Shown: piece by piece, positions 16,551-24,586 of the stretch
How positions within the stretch are numbered: the stretch's first letter is position 1
Layout of the letters: every line of letters begins with the position of its first letter
DNA from: Actinomycetales bacterium JB111
GTDB lineage: Bacteria; Actinomycetota; Actinomycetes; Actinomycetales; Actinomycetaceae
Direction: 5' to 3'
Assembly (NCBI GenBank): GCA_900163555.1
Contig: FUHX01000037.1
Coordinates: 1 to 48,642, forward strand
DNA length: 48,642 nt
Program-made: the position numbers and the translations under genes
The notes under the pieces: model-generated
The model's input: the letters and a program-made list of their open reading frames with translations, nothing else
Databases searched by the model: none
Told to the model about the DNA's origin: nothing

Positions 16551-19480
16551 GACCGCACCTCCGCGGAGTTCCTCTCGACCGACCGGTCCGCCCGGACGCG
16601 GTTGCTCTCGTCGCGCTCCCACGCGGGCGGGGCCGCGCCGCGGCCCGTGCCGGTGGGGCGGTTCCCGGTCCGGGCGCCCGCGGCCAGCCACGCGTAGGCG
16701 ACGGCGTCGGCGAACGACGCCGGGCCCCGCACGGAGGCGGCCAGCTCGACCGCGGTCGCGCGGGCGGAGCCGCCGGCGGGCCGCGACCCGGCGTCATCGG
16801 CCCGCGCCCGCAGCTCGGCCGGCCCGCGGTGCTGACGACGCAGCACGGCGCGCAGGGAACGCAGGTCCCGGGGCGTGCGGACGGGCACCGGCGGCCCGGG
16901 GACCACGCGCTTCTCGTGCGCGGCGAAGGCCTGGTCGACGAGGTAGTCGTCGGCGGTGACCTCGGGGAACGTGCCGATCCGCGCGTGGCCGGCCTCGCTG
17001 AGGGCGTACACCCCCGCGCCCCACAGTGCCGCCGACGTGCTCGGCAGGCGCCGTCGGGCGCGGTAGTAGGCGTGCACGACCGGGCTCGCCGGCCCCGACT
17101 CGTACCGGAAGGCGGGTCGGGCGGCCAGCACCGGCCCGGTGAGCGACTCCAGCAGGCCGCGCAGCGCGACCGGGGAGATCACGGTGTCCGCGTCGAGGTA
17201 GACGCGGGGCCAGAGGGCGGCGACCCGGTCCCCTTCGGCGAGGGCCGCGGTCTTGGACGCGACCGCGATCTCGACCACCCGGACCCCGTCGACCGCCGCC
17301 CGGGCGGCCGTGTCGTCGGTGCAGCCGTTGCACACGACGACGATCTCGACCCGGCCGGTGGCCGCCACCGGCGCCAGGGCCGCCAGGGTCGCGTCGATGA
17401 CGGCGGCCTCGTCGTGGGCGGGGATGATCACCGACCCGCGGGGGAAGTCGGCGAGGACGGCGTCGGGGTCCGGGTCGGCGCTCGGCCCGGGCAGCGTGTC
17501 CCAGCGGGCCTCGTCCGCGACCCGGGCGAGCACGCCGCGGCGCTCGGGACGGTGGGACCGCAGCGCCTCGCCGAGCACGACGCCGGCCCGGACCGCGCGG
17601 GCCGCCGGGGCCGACATGTGGGCGCGCGCGTAGCGAATCGCGCTCACCGCCTGCAGGGCGCGCAGGCGGGGGGAGTCGCCCGAGCCGCCGCCGTCGTGCG
17701 TCATGGTGGCGCGCGGCTCGAAGCGGGCGACGAGGCCGAGGTCGCGGGCCCGGCGGAAGTAGTCGGTCTCCTCGGAGTAGAGGAAGTAGCGCTCGTCCCA
17801 CGGGCCGATCCGGGCCGCGGCCCCCGCGGAGACCATGACGGCCGCCCCGGTCGCCCAGTCGATCTCGTGCGCGAACTGGTAGCTCTCCGGCGCGCGGTCG
17901 GTCCCGGCCACGGCGCCCGGCCGCAGCGGCCACCGCATCCCGAGCAGCGCGTCGCCGACGACCGTGCCCGCGGTGGGCTCGCGGTACAGCGAGTGGCGGG
18001 TGGCCCCCTCCGCGTCGATGAGCCGGGGGACCACGAGGTCGGCCTCGCCGCGGCGCAGGGTGGCCAGCAGCTCGGTGACGGCGCCGGGTCCCACCCGCAG
18101 GTCCGGGTTGAGCACGAGCAGCGCCTCGACGTCGCCCGCGTGGCGGGCGGCGAGGTTGATCCCCGCGGCGTACCCGAGATTGCCCCCGGTGGGCACGACG
18201 ACGACGTCGCGGTGGCGCCCGAGCGCGTCGAGCGTGCCGTCGGTCGAGGAGTTGTCCGCGACGACGACGCGTACCCGGGTGGTGCGGGCCTCGGCCCGCA
18301 GGCTGGCGACAAGTGCCTCGACGTCGTCGGCGCTGTCGTGGGTCACCACGAGGACGGCGACCTCGGCGCTGCGGCCGGGCGCCACGAAGCGTCCCGTCCC
18401 GCCCCCGCCGGCGGGCCCTGAGATCCCGGCCGGCGAGGGGGTGGGCGACCCGCCGGCGTGCGGCGCAGCCGGTGACGCGGCCGGTGCGTTCGCCGAACGC
18501 ACCGGGGGCGACTGCCTCACCTCCGGCGGGTCAGTTCGGGGCAGGCTCCGGCTGTCGCGCCGGAGCTGGAGCAGGCCAGGGGGGTCGTCGAGGAGGTAGC
18601 GGCGGGCCAGGCGGCGCGGCTCGCGGGCGAGCCGCCAGGCCCACTCGAGCCCCCGGTCGGCGACCGCGCGGGGGGCGCGGGGCACGGCGTCGGCGAGGAA
18701 GTCGACGACCGCGCCGAAGGCGAGCAGCACGTTCGCCCCGGTGGCCGGTCCGTAGCGGGAGATCCACAGCTCCTGGCGGGGCTTGCCGAGGCCGACGAAG
18801 AGGATCTGGGGAGCGGCCTCGGCGATGTCGGCGGCAAGGGAGAGGGAGGCGGCGTCGTCGCTGAGCACCGACCGGTCGGGCGACCACATGCCGGCCACCT
18901 CCAGGCCGGGCCGGGTGCGGGCCAGTCGGCGTGAGAGCAGCCGCTGGACCACGTAGGAGCCGCCGAGGAAGCCGACCGAGACGCCGGCGCGTTCGGCGGC
19001 GTCGAGCACCGGGTCGGCGAGGTCGCTGCCCGCCAGCCGCGGCCAGCTCCGCCCGGTCAGGCGCTCGGCGCGTGCGACCAGCGGGGCGCCGTCGAGGAGG
19101 ATCGACCAGTTCAGGGGGCGCGTGGTGCCGTCGACGTCGGTCGTGGTGGGGTGCAGCGAGTCGCCCAGGGTGCGCCGCCAGCGACCGGTCCGGCCGAACT
19201 GGACGAGGTGGTCGAGGTTGGCTGAGACGACCGCCAGGGGAGGCAGGGCCTTCTCTTCCTCGCCGCGCCACGCGCCGGGCGGCTGCACGGCGCGGCCGAT
19301 GATCGAGCCCACCGCCGCGGGCTGGTCCATGAGGTCCACGACGACGCCGGCCAGCTCGACCCGCGGGTGGTCGGCCTCCGGGGCGGCGGCGCGCTCGCGG
19401 GGCTCCGGGGGCGTCGGCGTCGGCGTGACCGGCTCCGGGGGCTGCGGGAGCGGGGGCGTCCCGACGGCGAGCGAGGTCAT
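16541..19480 (-). CDS. Three-domain WecG/TagA/CpsF - GT2 - GT2 glycosyltransferase fusion
   Basis: This 979-aa protein joins three transferases. Residues 40-300 are a WecG/TagA/CpsF domain: VVSANLDHLVQF (84-95), the likely catalytic aspartate in ILLDGAPLV (D130), and FVGLGKPRQELWI (228-240). Residues 373-600 are a GT2 domain like WbbL rhamnosyltransferases: VVTHDSADDVEAL, ADNSSTDGT, GGNLGYAAGIN and NPDLRV. Residues 682-860 are a second GT2 domain: VIIPAHDEAAVI, VVCNGCTDDT and a DAD motif at 763-765. A Pro/Ser/Ala-rich linker spans 310-370. The WecG domain would act on the lipid-linked first sugar and the GT2 domains would extend it. The ATG at 19480 overlaps the stop of a 13-codon leader ORF. 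Confidence 0.85.
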   Translation of the reverse strand: MTSLAVGTPPLPQPPEPVTPTPTPPEPRERAAAPEADHPRVELAGVVVDLMDQPAAVGSIIGRAVQPPGAWRGEEEKALPPLAVVSANLDHLVQFGRTGRWRRTLGDSLHPTTTDVDGTTRPLNWSILLDGAPLVARAERLTGRSWPRLAGSDLADPVLDAAERAGVSVGFLGGSYVVQRLLSRRLARTRPGLEVAGMWSPDRSVLSDDAASLSLAADIAEAAPQILFVGLGKPRQELWISRYGPATGANVLLAFGAVVDFLADAVPRAPRAVADRGLEWAWRLAREPRRLARRYLLDDPPGLLQLRRDSRSLPRTDPPEVRQSPPVRSANAPAASPAAPHAGGSPTPSPAGISGPAGGGGTGRFVAPGRSAEVAVLVVTHDSADDVEALVASLRAEARTTRVRVVVADNSSTDGTLDALGRHRDVVVVPTGGNLGYAAGINLAARHAGDVEALLVLNPDLRVGPGAVTELLATLRRGEADLVVPRLIDAEGATRHSLYREPTAGTVVGDALLGMRWPLRPGAVAGTDRAPESYQFAHEIDWATGAAVMVSAGAAARIGPWDERYFLYSEETDYFRRARDLGLVARFEPRATMTHDGGGSGDSPRLRALQAVSAIRYARAHMSAPAARAVRAGVVLGEALRSHRPERRGVLARVADEARWDTLPGPSADPDPDAVLADFPRGSVIIPAHDEAAVIDATLAALAPVAATGRVEIVVVCNGCTDDTAARAAVDGVRVVEIAVASKTAALAEGDRVAALWPRVYLDADTVISPVALRGLLESLTGPVLAARPAFRYESGPASPVVHAYYRARRRLPSTSAALWGAGVYALSEAGHARIGTFPEVTADDYLVDQAFAAHEKRVVPGPPVPVRTPRDLRSLRAVLRRQHRGPAELRARADDAGSRPAGGSARATAVELAASVRGPASFADAVAYAWLAAGARTGNRPTGTGRGAAPPAWERDESNRVRADRSVERNSAEVRSWR

Positions 19481-19518
19481 GCGGCACCTGCTGCGGAGGG
19501 TCGGCGTGTCATCCTCAT
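19477..19518 (-). CDS. Possible 13-codon leader ORF upstream of the WecG-GT2-GT2 gene
   Basis: A strong ribosome binding site (GAAGGAG, 19529-19523) stands four bases before an ATG that opens a 13-codon frame, MRMTRRPSAAGAA. Its TGA stop overlaps the ATG of the 979-aa fusion (ATGA). The large gene itself has only a weaker AGGTG upstream. The arrangement would let ribosomes that finish the leader restart on the large gene. There is no sign that the peptide itself has a function. Confidence 0.4.
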   Translation of the reverse strand: MRMTRRPSAAGAA

Positions 19519-19813
19519 CAGGCTCCTTCGGCGGGTCGGCCGGGCGGCCGGTCCGCCCACGGTAGGACCGTGCAATCGCCCCGTGGCGCCCCGTCGGAGG
19601 AATCGCGAGGCGAACGAGTAACTCGCAGCGCGGACCACCCGTGGACCGGGTGGTCGCTGCGGGGAGACCACGGGGCGGGTGGGTGTGCGGTGGGGTCGTG
19701 CGGGCCGCACGGACCGCGGGTCGCGCACTCCTGTGGTCGGCCTAGCATGAGGTGTCCGGCGGGCGCGGGGCCGCGCCGGGGCACGACCTCAGCGACACGA
19801 TCGGGGAGACCGG
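19519..19813. promoter_or_regulatory. Divergent intergenic region between polysaccharide and copper operons
   Basis: About 300 bases separate the reverse polysaccharide operon from the forward copper/DyP operon, so promoters for both should lie here. A TAGCAT hexamer at 19742-19747 could be the -10 of the copper operon; I see no convincing -35. Two inverted repeats stand out: CGGTCC/GGACCG at 19549-19570, and GACCACCC/GGGTGGTC at 19633-19655 with a 7-base spacer. The second could be an operator (see findings). A GGGGAG ribosome binding site lies just before 19814. Confidence 0.45.
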
Positions 19814-20572
19814 ATGACGACGCCGCGCGCGCTCGACCGGCGCACCCGCGTCCCTGTCCCCGAGCTCGAGCCCGTCCCTGAGCCGGAGCACGTGCCGACC
19901 GGCACGGACCACCTCGAACCCGATCCCGTCGACCGCGACTGGCACGCCCGCGGCGAGCGCCGCCGTCGCCGGGTCGCCCGCGCGCTCGTCTCCGCGAGCG
20001 TCGGCACGGCGATCGCCGCCGCGTCCCACCTCGCCGGCGGCGGGCCGGTCCCCGGCGCGCTCGGCGTGCTGGCGGCGTGGGCGGCGTCGGCCTGGCTGGG
20101 CGTCTTCGTCCCGGGCCGCCCGGACTCGCTGCTCCGCCTCGTCGCCGGCATCTCGGGCGCCCAGTTCCTCTTCCACGCGCTGTTCATGCTGGGCGTCACC
20201 GCGCCGGGCTGCTCGGTCCCCGGTGCCGCCCACGCGGGGCACCACGGCCCGATCGTCCTGCCCGACGCCTGCGCGGCTCCCGCCCACCTCGGCCACTCCG
20301 ACCCGCGGATGATGCTGTGGCACGCGGTCGCGGCGCTCGCGACGATCGTCGCGCTGCACCGCGTGGACCGCACGGCCGACCTGCTGCGGTCGCTCGCGGG
20401 GCTCGTCGTCGGGCGAGTGACGGGCCTTCTCCTGCTCCTCGACGGCACCCGGCCTGTCGCGGCACCGCTTCGCCCCCGGCCCCCGGCCGCGTGGGTACGG
20501 CGCCCCGCCCCGGCGGGCGTCTTCCCCGAGACCTTCCGGCGGCGCGGCCCGCCGCTCGCGCTCGCAGCCTGA
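19814..20572 (+). CDS. Small membrane protein of the copper/DyP cassette, function unknown
   Basis: This 252-aa protein has a polar N-terminus (~50 aa) and then about four membrane helices near 55-75, 80-100, 107-128 and 165-185. Histidines cluster between helices 3 and 4 (AHAGHHG at 139-145; HLGHSDPRMMLWH at 158-170), with a cysteine on each side, and H72 sits in the first helix (SHLAGGG). That pattern suits a membrane metal-binding or heme-handling role. The C-terminus is Pro/Arg-rich. It is the first gene of a likely operon with CopC, PCuAC and DyP proteins. I do not recognise a named family. Confidence 0.75.
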   Translation: MTTPRALDRRTRVPVPELEPVPEPEHVPTGTDHLEPDPVDRDWHARGERRRRRVARALVSASVGTAIAAASHLAGGGPVPGALGVLAAWAASAWLGVFVPGRPDSLLRLVAGISGAQFLFHALFMLGVTAPGCSVPGAAHAGHHGPIVLPDACAAPAHLGHSDPRMMLWHAVAALATIVALHRVDRTADLLRSLAGLVVGRVTGLLLLLDGTRPVAAPLRPRPPAAWVRRPAPAGVFPETFRRRGPPLALAA

Positions 20573-20675
20573 GCCATCGGCACGCCCGGCCTCCCCGCCC
20601 CCTCTCGACGGGAGTGCGGCCCGGGCGGCCTCCGCGCGCGTGCCCACGCGCCCCACCATCGGAAGGTCCATCCCC

Positions 20676-21380
20676 GTGCGCATCCACCCCATGCGCGCCC
20701 GGCTCGCCGTGCTTGCCGCGACCCTCGTCGCGTTCGCACCGCCCGCCCAGGCGCACGACACACTTCTCTCGAGCACTCCCGCCGACGGCGACCGCCTCGA
20801 GACCCCGCCCGACGAGGTCGTCCTCACGTTCTCGGCCGACCCGATCGACGTCGGCGGAGAGGTCCTCGTCGTCGATACCGACGGCACCAGCTGGGCCGAC
20901 TCGGAGCCCGAGTACTCCGGCCGGGAGGTGACGGTCGGCCTCGATCCCGACATGCCCGACGGCGACTTCGAGATCCGTTGGCGCGTCGTCTCCTCCGACG
21001 GTCACCCCATCCAGGGCGTCATCGAGTTCGAGCTCGACTCAGGTTCCGGCGCGAACTCCACCTCGTCCGAGGACGAGGGGTCGGCCCCGTCGGACGGCCC
21101 GGCCGGTCCGACGGACGATCCGGCGGCGCCCTCCGCCGGCGCGTCGACCGACCCGTCCGACTCGCCCGAGGACGCCGACCAGGCTGACCGGCCGGACCAG
21201 ACCGACCAGGCCGGCACCGACGACGAGGGCTCGTCGGTCCCGTGGCGGCCGATCGCCGTCGCGGCGGGCGGAGCGCTGCTCGCCGGGCTGGTCTACGCGG
21301 CCGTCCTTCTCCTGAGGCGGGAGCCGCGCGAGAGCGCCCCCGCCACGCCGACGCGTGACCGCGACGGCTCCGACTCCTGA
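20676..21380 (+). CDS. CopC-domain copper-binding protein with C-terminal membrane anchor
   Basis: This 234-aa exported protein has a signal peptide ending AQA, so the mature chain begins with His (H27). A histidine at mature position 1 is one ligand of the type-2 copper site of CopC proteins. The partner D-x-H motif is present as SSDGHP (D108, H110). The CopC fold is followed by a long acidic Ser/Asp/Pro linker (~60 aa) and a C-terminal helix (IAVAAGGALLAGLVYAAVLLL) with Arg after it. I chose the GTG at 20676, nine bases after GGAAGG, over the GTG at 20640. It probably binds Cu(II) outside the membrane. Confidence 0.88.
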   Translation: MRIHPMRARLAVLAATLVAFAPPAQAHDTLLSSTPADGDRLETPPDEVVLTFSADPIDVGGEVLVVDTDGTSWADSEPEYSGREVTVGLDPDMPDGDFEIRWRVVSSDGHPIQGVIEFELDSGSGANSTSSEDEGSAPSDGPAGPTDDPAAPSAGASTDPSDSPEDADQADRPDQTDQAGTDDEGSSVPWRPIAVAAGGALLAGLVYAAVLLLRREPRESAPATPTRDRDGSDS

Positions 21381-21395
21381 TCGAGAGGCACCACG

Positions 21396-22046
21396 ATGAA
21401 CACGTTCCACACACACCCCGTTCGACGCTCGACCGCCGCCGCGGTCCTTCTTGCCGCCACACTGCTCGCCGGATGCGGTTCGTCCGACGACTCCGCCTCC
21501 GACGACGCCACCTCCGACGGCGCGCCCGCCGACGGGGCCAGCGAGGAGGCGGGCGGGGAGTCGGCCCCGGCCGACGATGCCGCCACCGCCCCGCTCACGC
21601 TCACCGACGGTTGGGTGATCGCCGGGGACGAGGGCATGTCCTCCGCCTTCGGCACGCTCGTCAACAGCTCGACCGATGACATCGTCGTCGAGGAGGCAAC
21701 ATCCTCGGCATCGCCGGAGATCGAGCTCCACGAGACGGTGGCAGACGACTCGGGCGAGATGGTGATGCGCGAGATCGACGGCGGATTCGTGATCCCGGCG
21801 GGCGGGGAGCTGACGCTCGAGCCCGGCGGGAATCACCTCATGCTCATGGACGTGGTCGAGCCCCTGCTCGCGGGCGACCAGCTTGACATCACGCTGACGC
21901 TCGCGGACGGGTCGGACGTCGACCTGGTCCTCGACATCCGTGACTTCGAGGGGGGCCACGAGCACTACGAGGACGAGGGCGGCTCCTCGCACGGTTCGGA
22001 CGACCCGGACGACGGCGAGCATTCCGGTGACGGGGACGGGCACTGA
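21396..22046 (+). CDS. PCuAC-type copper chaperone lipoprotein with His-rich tail
   Basis: This 216-aa lipoprotein has the lipobox LLAGC (C27). The copper-site pattern of PCuAC proteins, H-x10-M-x21-H-x-M, is matched with small spacing differences by H112, M122 or M124, H147 and M149 (GNHLMLMDV). PCuAC proteins carry Cu(I), and in some bacteria Cu(II), for cytochrome c oxidase assembly. The last ~35 residues are unusual: Asp/Gly/His-rich with six histidines (GGHEHYED ... DGH), likely an extra metal-binding tail. It starts 15 bases after the CopC gene, with a GAGAGG-like ribosome binding site. Confidence 0.9.
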   Translation: MNTFHTHPVRRSTAAAVLLAATLLAGCGSSDDSASDDATSDGAPADGASEEAGGESAPADDAATAPLTLTDGWVIAGDEGMSSAFGTLVNSSTDDIVVEEATSSASPEIELHETVADDSGEMVMREIDGGFVIPAGGELTLEPGGNHLMLMDVVEPLLAGDQLDITLTLADGSDVDLVLDIRDFEGGHEHYEDEGGSSHGSDDPDDGEHSGDGDGH

Positions 22047-22048
22047 GC

Positions 22049-23308
22049 GTGACGTCCGACCAGTCATCCGGGGCGCGCGGATCGTCGGCGGCCACCAGGC
22101 GTCAGTTCCTTCTGGGCGGAGCCGTGGTCGGCGGGGGCGGCCTCGCGGCACTCGGCATCGATCGGCTGTTCGGCGGTGGGGGCGCGCCCGGTGGGGCCGC
22201 CACTGGCGCGGTGCCAGGCTCCGCAGGCGCGGCGCTCGAGGAGTTCGGCTCGGACACCGTCCCGTTCCACGGGCCGCACCAGGCCGGCGTCGCTGTCCCC
22301 ACGCAGTCCCACGCGTCATTCCTCGCGCTGGATCTGCGCGAGGACGTGGGGGCGGACGACCTGCGCCGGCTCATGCGGGTCCTCACCGACGACGCCGCAC
22401 GCCTCACCCAGGGTCTCCCCCCGCTCGCGGACCTCGAGCCGGAGCTCGCCCGGACGCCCGCCCGGCTCACGGTCACGTTCGCCTTCGGCCCCCGCCTGCT
22501 CCGGCGGGCGGGGGCGGAGGCACCCGCGTGGCTCCGGCCCCTGCCGGCGTTCGGCATCGACCGGCTGCGACCGGAGTTCTCGGACGGCGATCTCGTCCTC
22601 ATGATCGCGGCCGACGACGAGATCGCGGTCGCGCACGCCGTGCGCATGTTGGTCAAGGGGGCGCGGTCGCTGACCACGGTCCGCTGGGTCCAACGCGGCT
22701 TCAACCGCTCCTACGGCGCGGAGCATCCGCGCGGCACGGGCCGGAACCTGTTCGGCCAGCTCGACGGCACCGTCAACCCGACCCCGGGGACGGCGGACTT
22801 CGACGGTGTCGTATGGATCGAGGACGGCCCGGCCGCCGGGGGCACCTCCATGGTGATCCGTCGGATCCACATGGACCTCGAGGGCTGGGACCTGCTCGGC
22901 CGCGCGGCCCGGGAGAACTCGGTCGGGCGGACGCTGGACACCGGCGCGCCGTTCACGGGATCGGGCGAGTTCGACGAGCCCGACCTGCGGGCGACCGACT
23001 CGCTCGGCTTCCCGGTCATCCCCGCCGAGTCGCACATGCGCAGGGCTCGATCCGACAACCCGGACGAGCGGATCTTCCGGCGCCCGTACAACTACGACGA
23101 GGCGCCCACGGGTGACGAGGTGTCGAACAGCGGGCAGATCTTCCTCTCGTTCCAGGCGGACGTCGACCGACAGTTCGTCCCCATCCAGCGGCGCCTGGAC
23201 GAGCTGGACATCCTCAACGAGTGGACGACGCCGATCGGCTCGTCGGTCCTGCTCGTCCCGCCGGGCTGCACGGAAGGGGGGTACGTCGGCGAGACGCTGC
23301 TCGGATAG
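22049..23308 (+). CDS. Tat-exported DyP-type heme peroxidase
   Basis: This 419-aa protein starts with a Tat signal (RRQFLL at 17-22, then a Gly/Ala-rich hydrophobic stretch). The DyP motif GQLDGTVNP gives the distal aspartate D239. H329 (AESHMRR) is the likely heme ligand and R345 (IFRRPYNY) the distal arginine. The H-to-R spacing of 16 equals that of the Streptomyces lividans peroxidase DtpA as I recall it. It would be folded with heme in the cytoplasm and exported. The GTG starts two bases after the PCuAC stop, so the two genes are probably coupled. In Streptomyces a similar peroxidase shares an operon with copper chaperones. Confidence 0.92.
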   Translation: MTSDQSSGARGSSAATRRQFLLGGAVVGGGGLAALGIDRLFGGGGAPGGAATGAVPGSAGAALEEFGSDTVPFHGPHQAGVAVPTQSHASFLALDLREDVGADDLRRLMRVLTDDAARLTQGLPPLADLEPELARTPARLTVTFAFGPRLLRRAGAEAPAWLRPLPAFGIDRLRPEFSDGDLVLMIAADDEIAVAHAVRMLVKGARSLTTVRWVQRGFNRSYGAEHPRGTGRNLFGQLDGTVNPTPGTADFDGVVWIEDGPAAGGTSMVIRRIHMDLEGWDLLGRAARENSVGRTLDTGAPFTGSGEFDEPDLRATDSLGFPVIPAESHMRRARSDNPDERIFRRPYNYDEAPTGDEVSNSGQIFLSFQADVDRQFVPIQRRLDELDILNEWTTPIGSSVLLVPPGCTEGGYVGETLLG

Positions 23309-23322
23309 ATCCCAGGAACGCA

Positions 23323-23358
23323 CGCGGGCGGCGCGGCCAGATGGCCGCGCCGCCCGCG
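23323..23358. terminator. Bidirectional hairpin terminator
   Basis: A perfect 16-base stem with the loop AGAT lies between the convergent DyP and ABC permease genes. It could end transcription from both sides. Confidence 0.75.
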
Positions 23359-23383
23359 CCGTCGTCGTCGTCGGGGACCGAGC

Positions 23384-24586
23384 TCAGCCCTTGAGGGCCT
23401 CGGTCAGCTTCAACCGCCCGCCCGTGTGCAGGACGCCGCGGCGGTAGATCCGCCCGGAGATCCACACGAGGATCGGGATCGTCACCGCGGCGATGGCCAC
23501 GGCGATGAGCGCCTCGACCGTGGTCGCCCCGAACGCCTGCCGCATCGGCATGATGAACGGGGAGAAGAACGGGATGTAGCCGAGGACCTCGGTGAGCAGC
23601 GAGTCCGGCTGGTTCGGGACCAGGTACATTGCCACGTAGAACGGGATGAACTGGAGGAACATGAGCGGCGTGACCACCGACCCGATCTCCTCCTGGCGCG
23701 AGACCAGGGCGGCCGCGCCGCCGAAGACCACGGTGTAGACGCCGAAGCCCACGAGGAACCAGACCAGCGCCCAGACAAGGGCAGGGCCGAGCGGGACCGT
23801 CATCGCCGGCAGCAGGCCGCCGATCGCCAGCGCGCCGACCATGCCGGCGACGATCACGAGCATGTACACGAGCGTGAACAGCCCGATGCCGATGACCTTG
23901 CCCGCGAGGAGCTGGGTCGGCTTGATCGTGGCGAGGAGGACCTCGACCACGCGGGACGTCTTCTCCTCGACGACGCCGGTGGCGACCGTGCTGCCCGCCG
24001 TGAGGATCGCGAACAGCATGATCGCGATCGTCGCGATGCCGACCCCGTAGGCCTGCCCGTCGAAGTCGGGGCTGTTGAAGCCGGTGGCGGAGCCCTCGAG
24101 GATCTCGACCTGTGGCGTGGACTGCGCGATCGCGGTCTGCACCTGGGCGGGGTCGCCCCCCAGGTCGGAGATCTCGCCGCTGAGCGCCTCGGTCTGCGCG
24201 GCGGTCGCGACCGCCCCCATGAGAGAGGAGTCCGGGTCGGTACGGGAGTGCACGGTGAGGGTCTCGCCGTCGCGGGTGATGACGACGTCCGCCGGGTCCT
24301 CGTCGCGCTGGAGCTGGTCGGCGAACGTGCCGTCGTCCGTCTCGCTGACGTCGAGCGTGAGCTCGCTCGCCTCCGCCGCGGTCTGGAGGTACGGGAGGAA
24401 GTCCGCGGCCGAGGACTCGACCGCGACCGGGATGCCGGTGTCCTCCCCGCGGGAGCTGTCCCAGATCTTGTAGCCGACGCCGCCGACCAGCAGGACCGCC
24501 ACCATGACGATCATCGAGATGATGGACGACTTCGCAAGGAGCCTCGTCCGCAGCTCGCGACGGATGACCTGTCCGACGGCGCTCAT
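23384..24586 (-). CDS. ABC-2 type transporter permease (NatB-like)
   Basis: This 400-aa membrane protein has an N-terminal helix (IISMIVMVAVLLVGG), a large external domain of ~150 residues, and about six helices in the second half. VVEEKTSRVVEVLLATIKPTQLLAGK is the hallmark of the NatB/YhaP exporter group. Its ATG overlaps the ATPase stop by four bases, so the two make one exporter. NatAB relatives export sodium ions, drugs or peptides; the substrate here is unknown. An open frame extends upstream to 25270 but is the shadow of the ATPase gene. Confidence 0.9.
   Translation of the reverse strand: MSAVGQVIRRELRTRLLAKSSIISMIVMVAVLLVGGVGYKIWDSSRGEDTGIPVAVESSAADFLPYLQTAAEASELTLDVSETDDGTFADQLQRDEDPADVVITRDGETLTVHSRTDPDSSLMGAVATAAQTEALSGEISDLGGDPAQVQTAIAQSTPQVEILEGSATGFNSPDFDGQAYGVGIATIAIMLFAILTAGSTVATGVVEEKTSRVVEVLLATIKPTQLLAGKVIGIGLFTLVYMLVIVAGMVGALAIGGLLPAMTVPLGPALVWALVWFLVGFGVYTVVFGGAAALVSRQEEIGSVVTPLMFLQFIPFYVAMYLVPNQPDSLLTEVLGYIPFFSPFIMPMRQAFGATTVEALIAVAIAAVTIPILVWISGRIYRRGVLHTGGRLKLTEALKG

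Noticed and set aside
15685-16797. N-terminal extension of the Wzz/ligase frame on the minus strand
   Set aside because: The extension is Arg/Gly/Pro-rich and opposite in character to the real Wzz protein in another frame. The ATG at 15684 overlaps the previous stop and starts a normal membrane domain.
19367-19621. 84-aa forward frame opposite the start of the WecG fusion
   Set aside because: It is Gly/Arg-rich without a good start site or motifs and lies opposite a well-supported gene.
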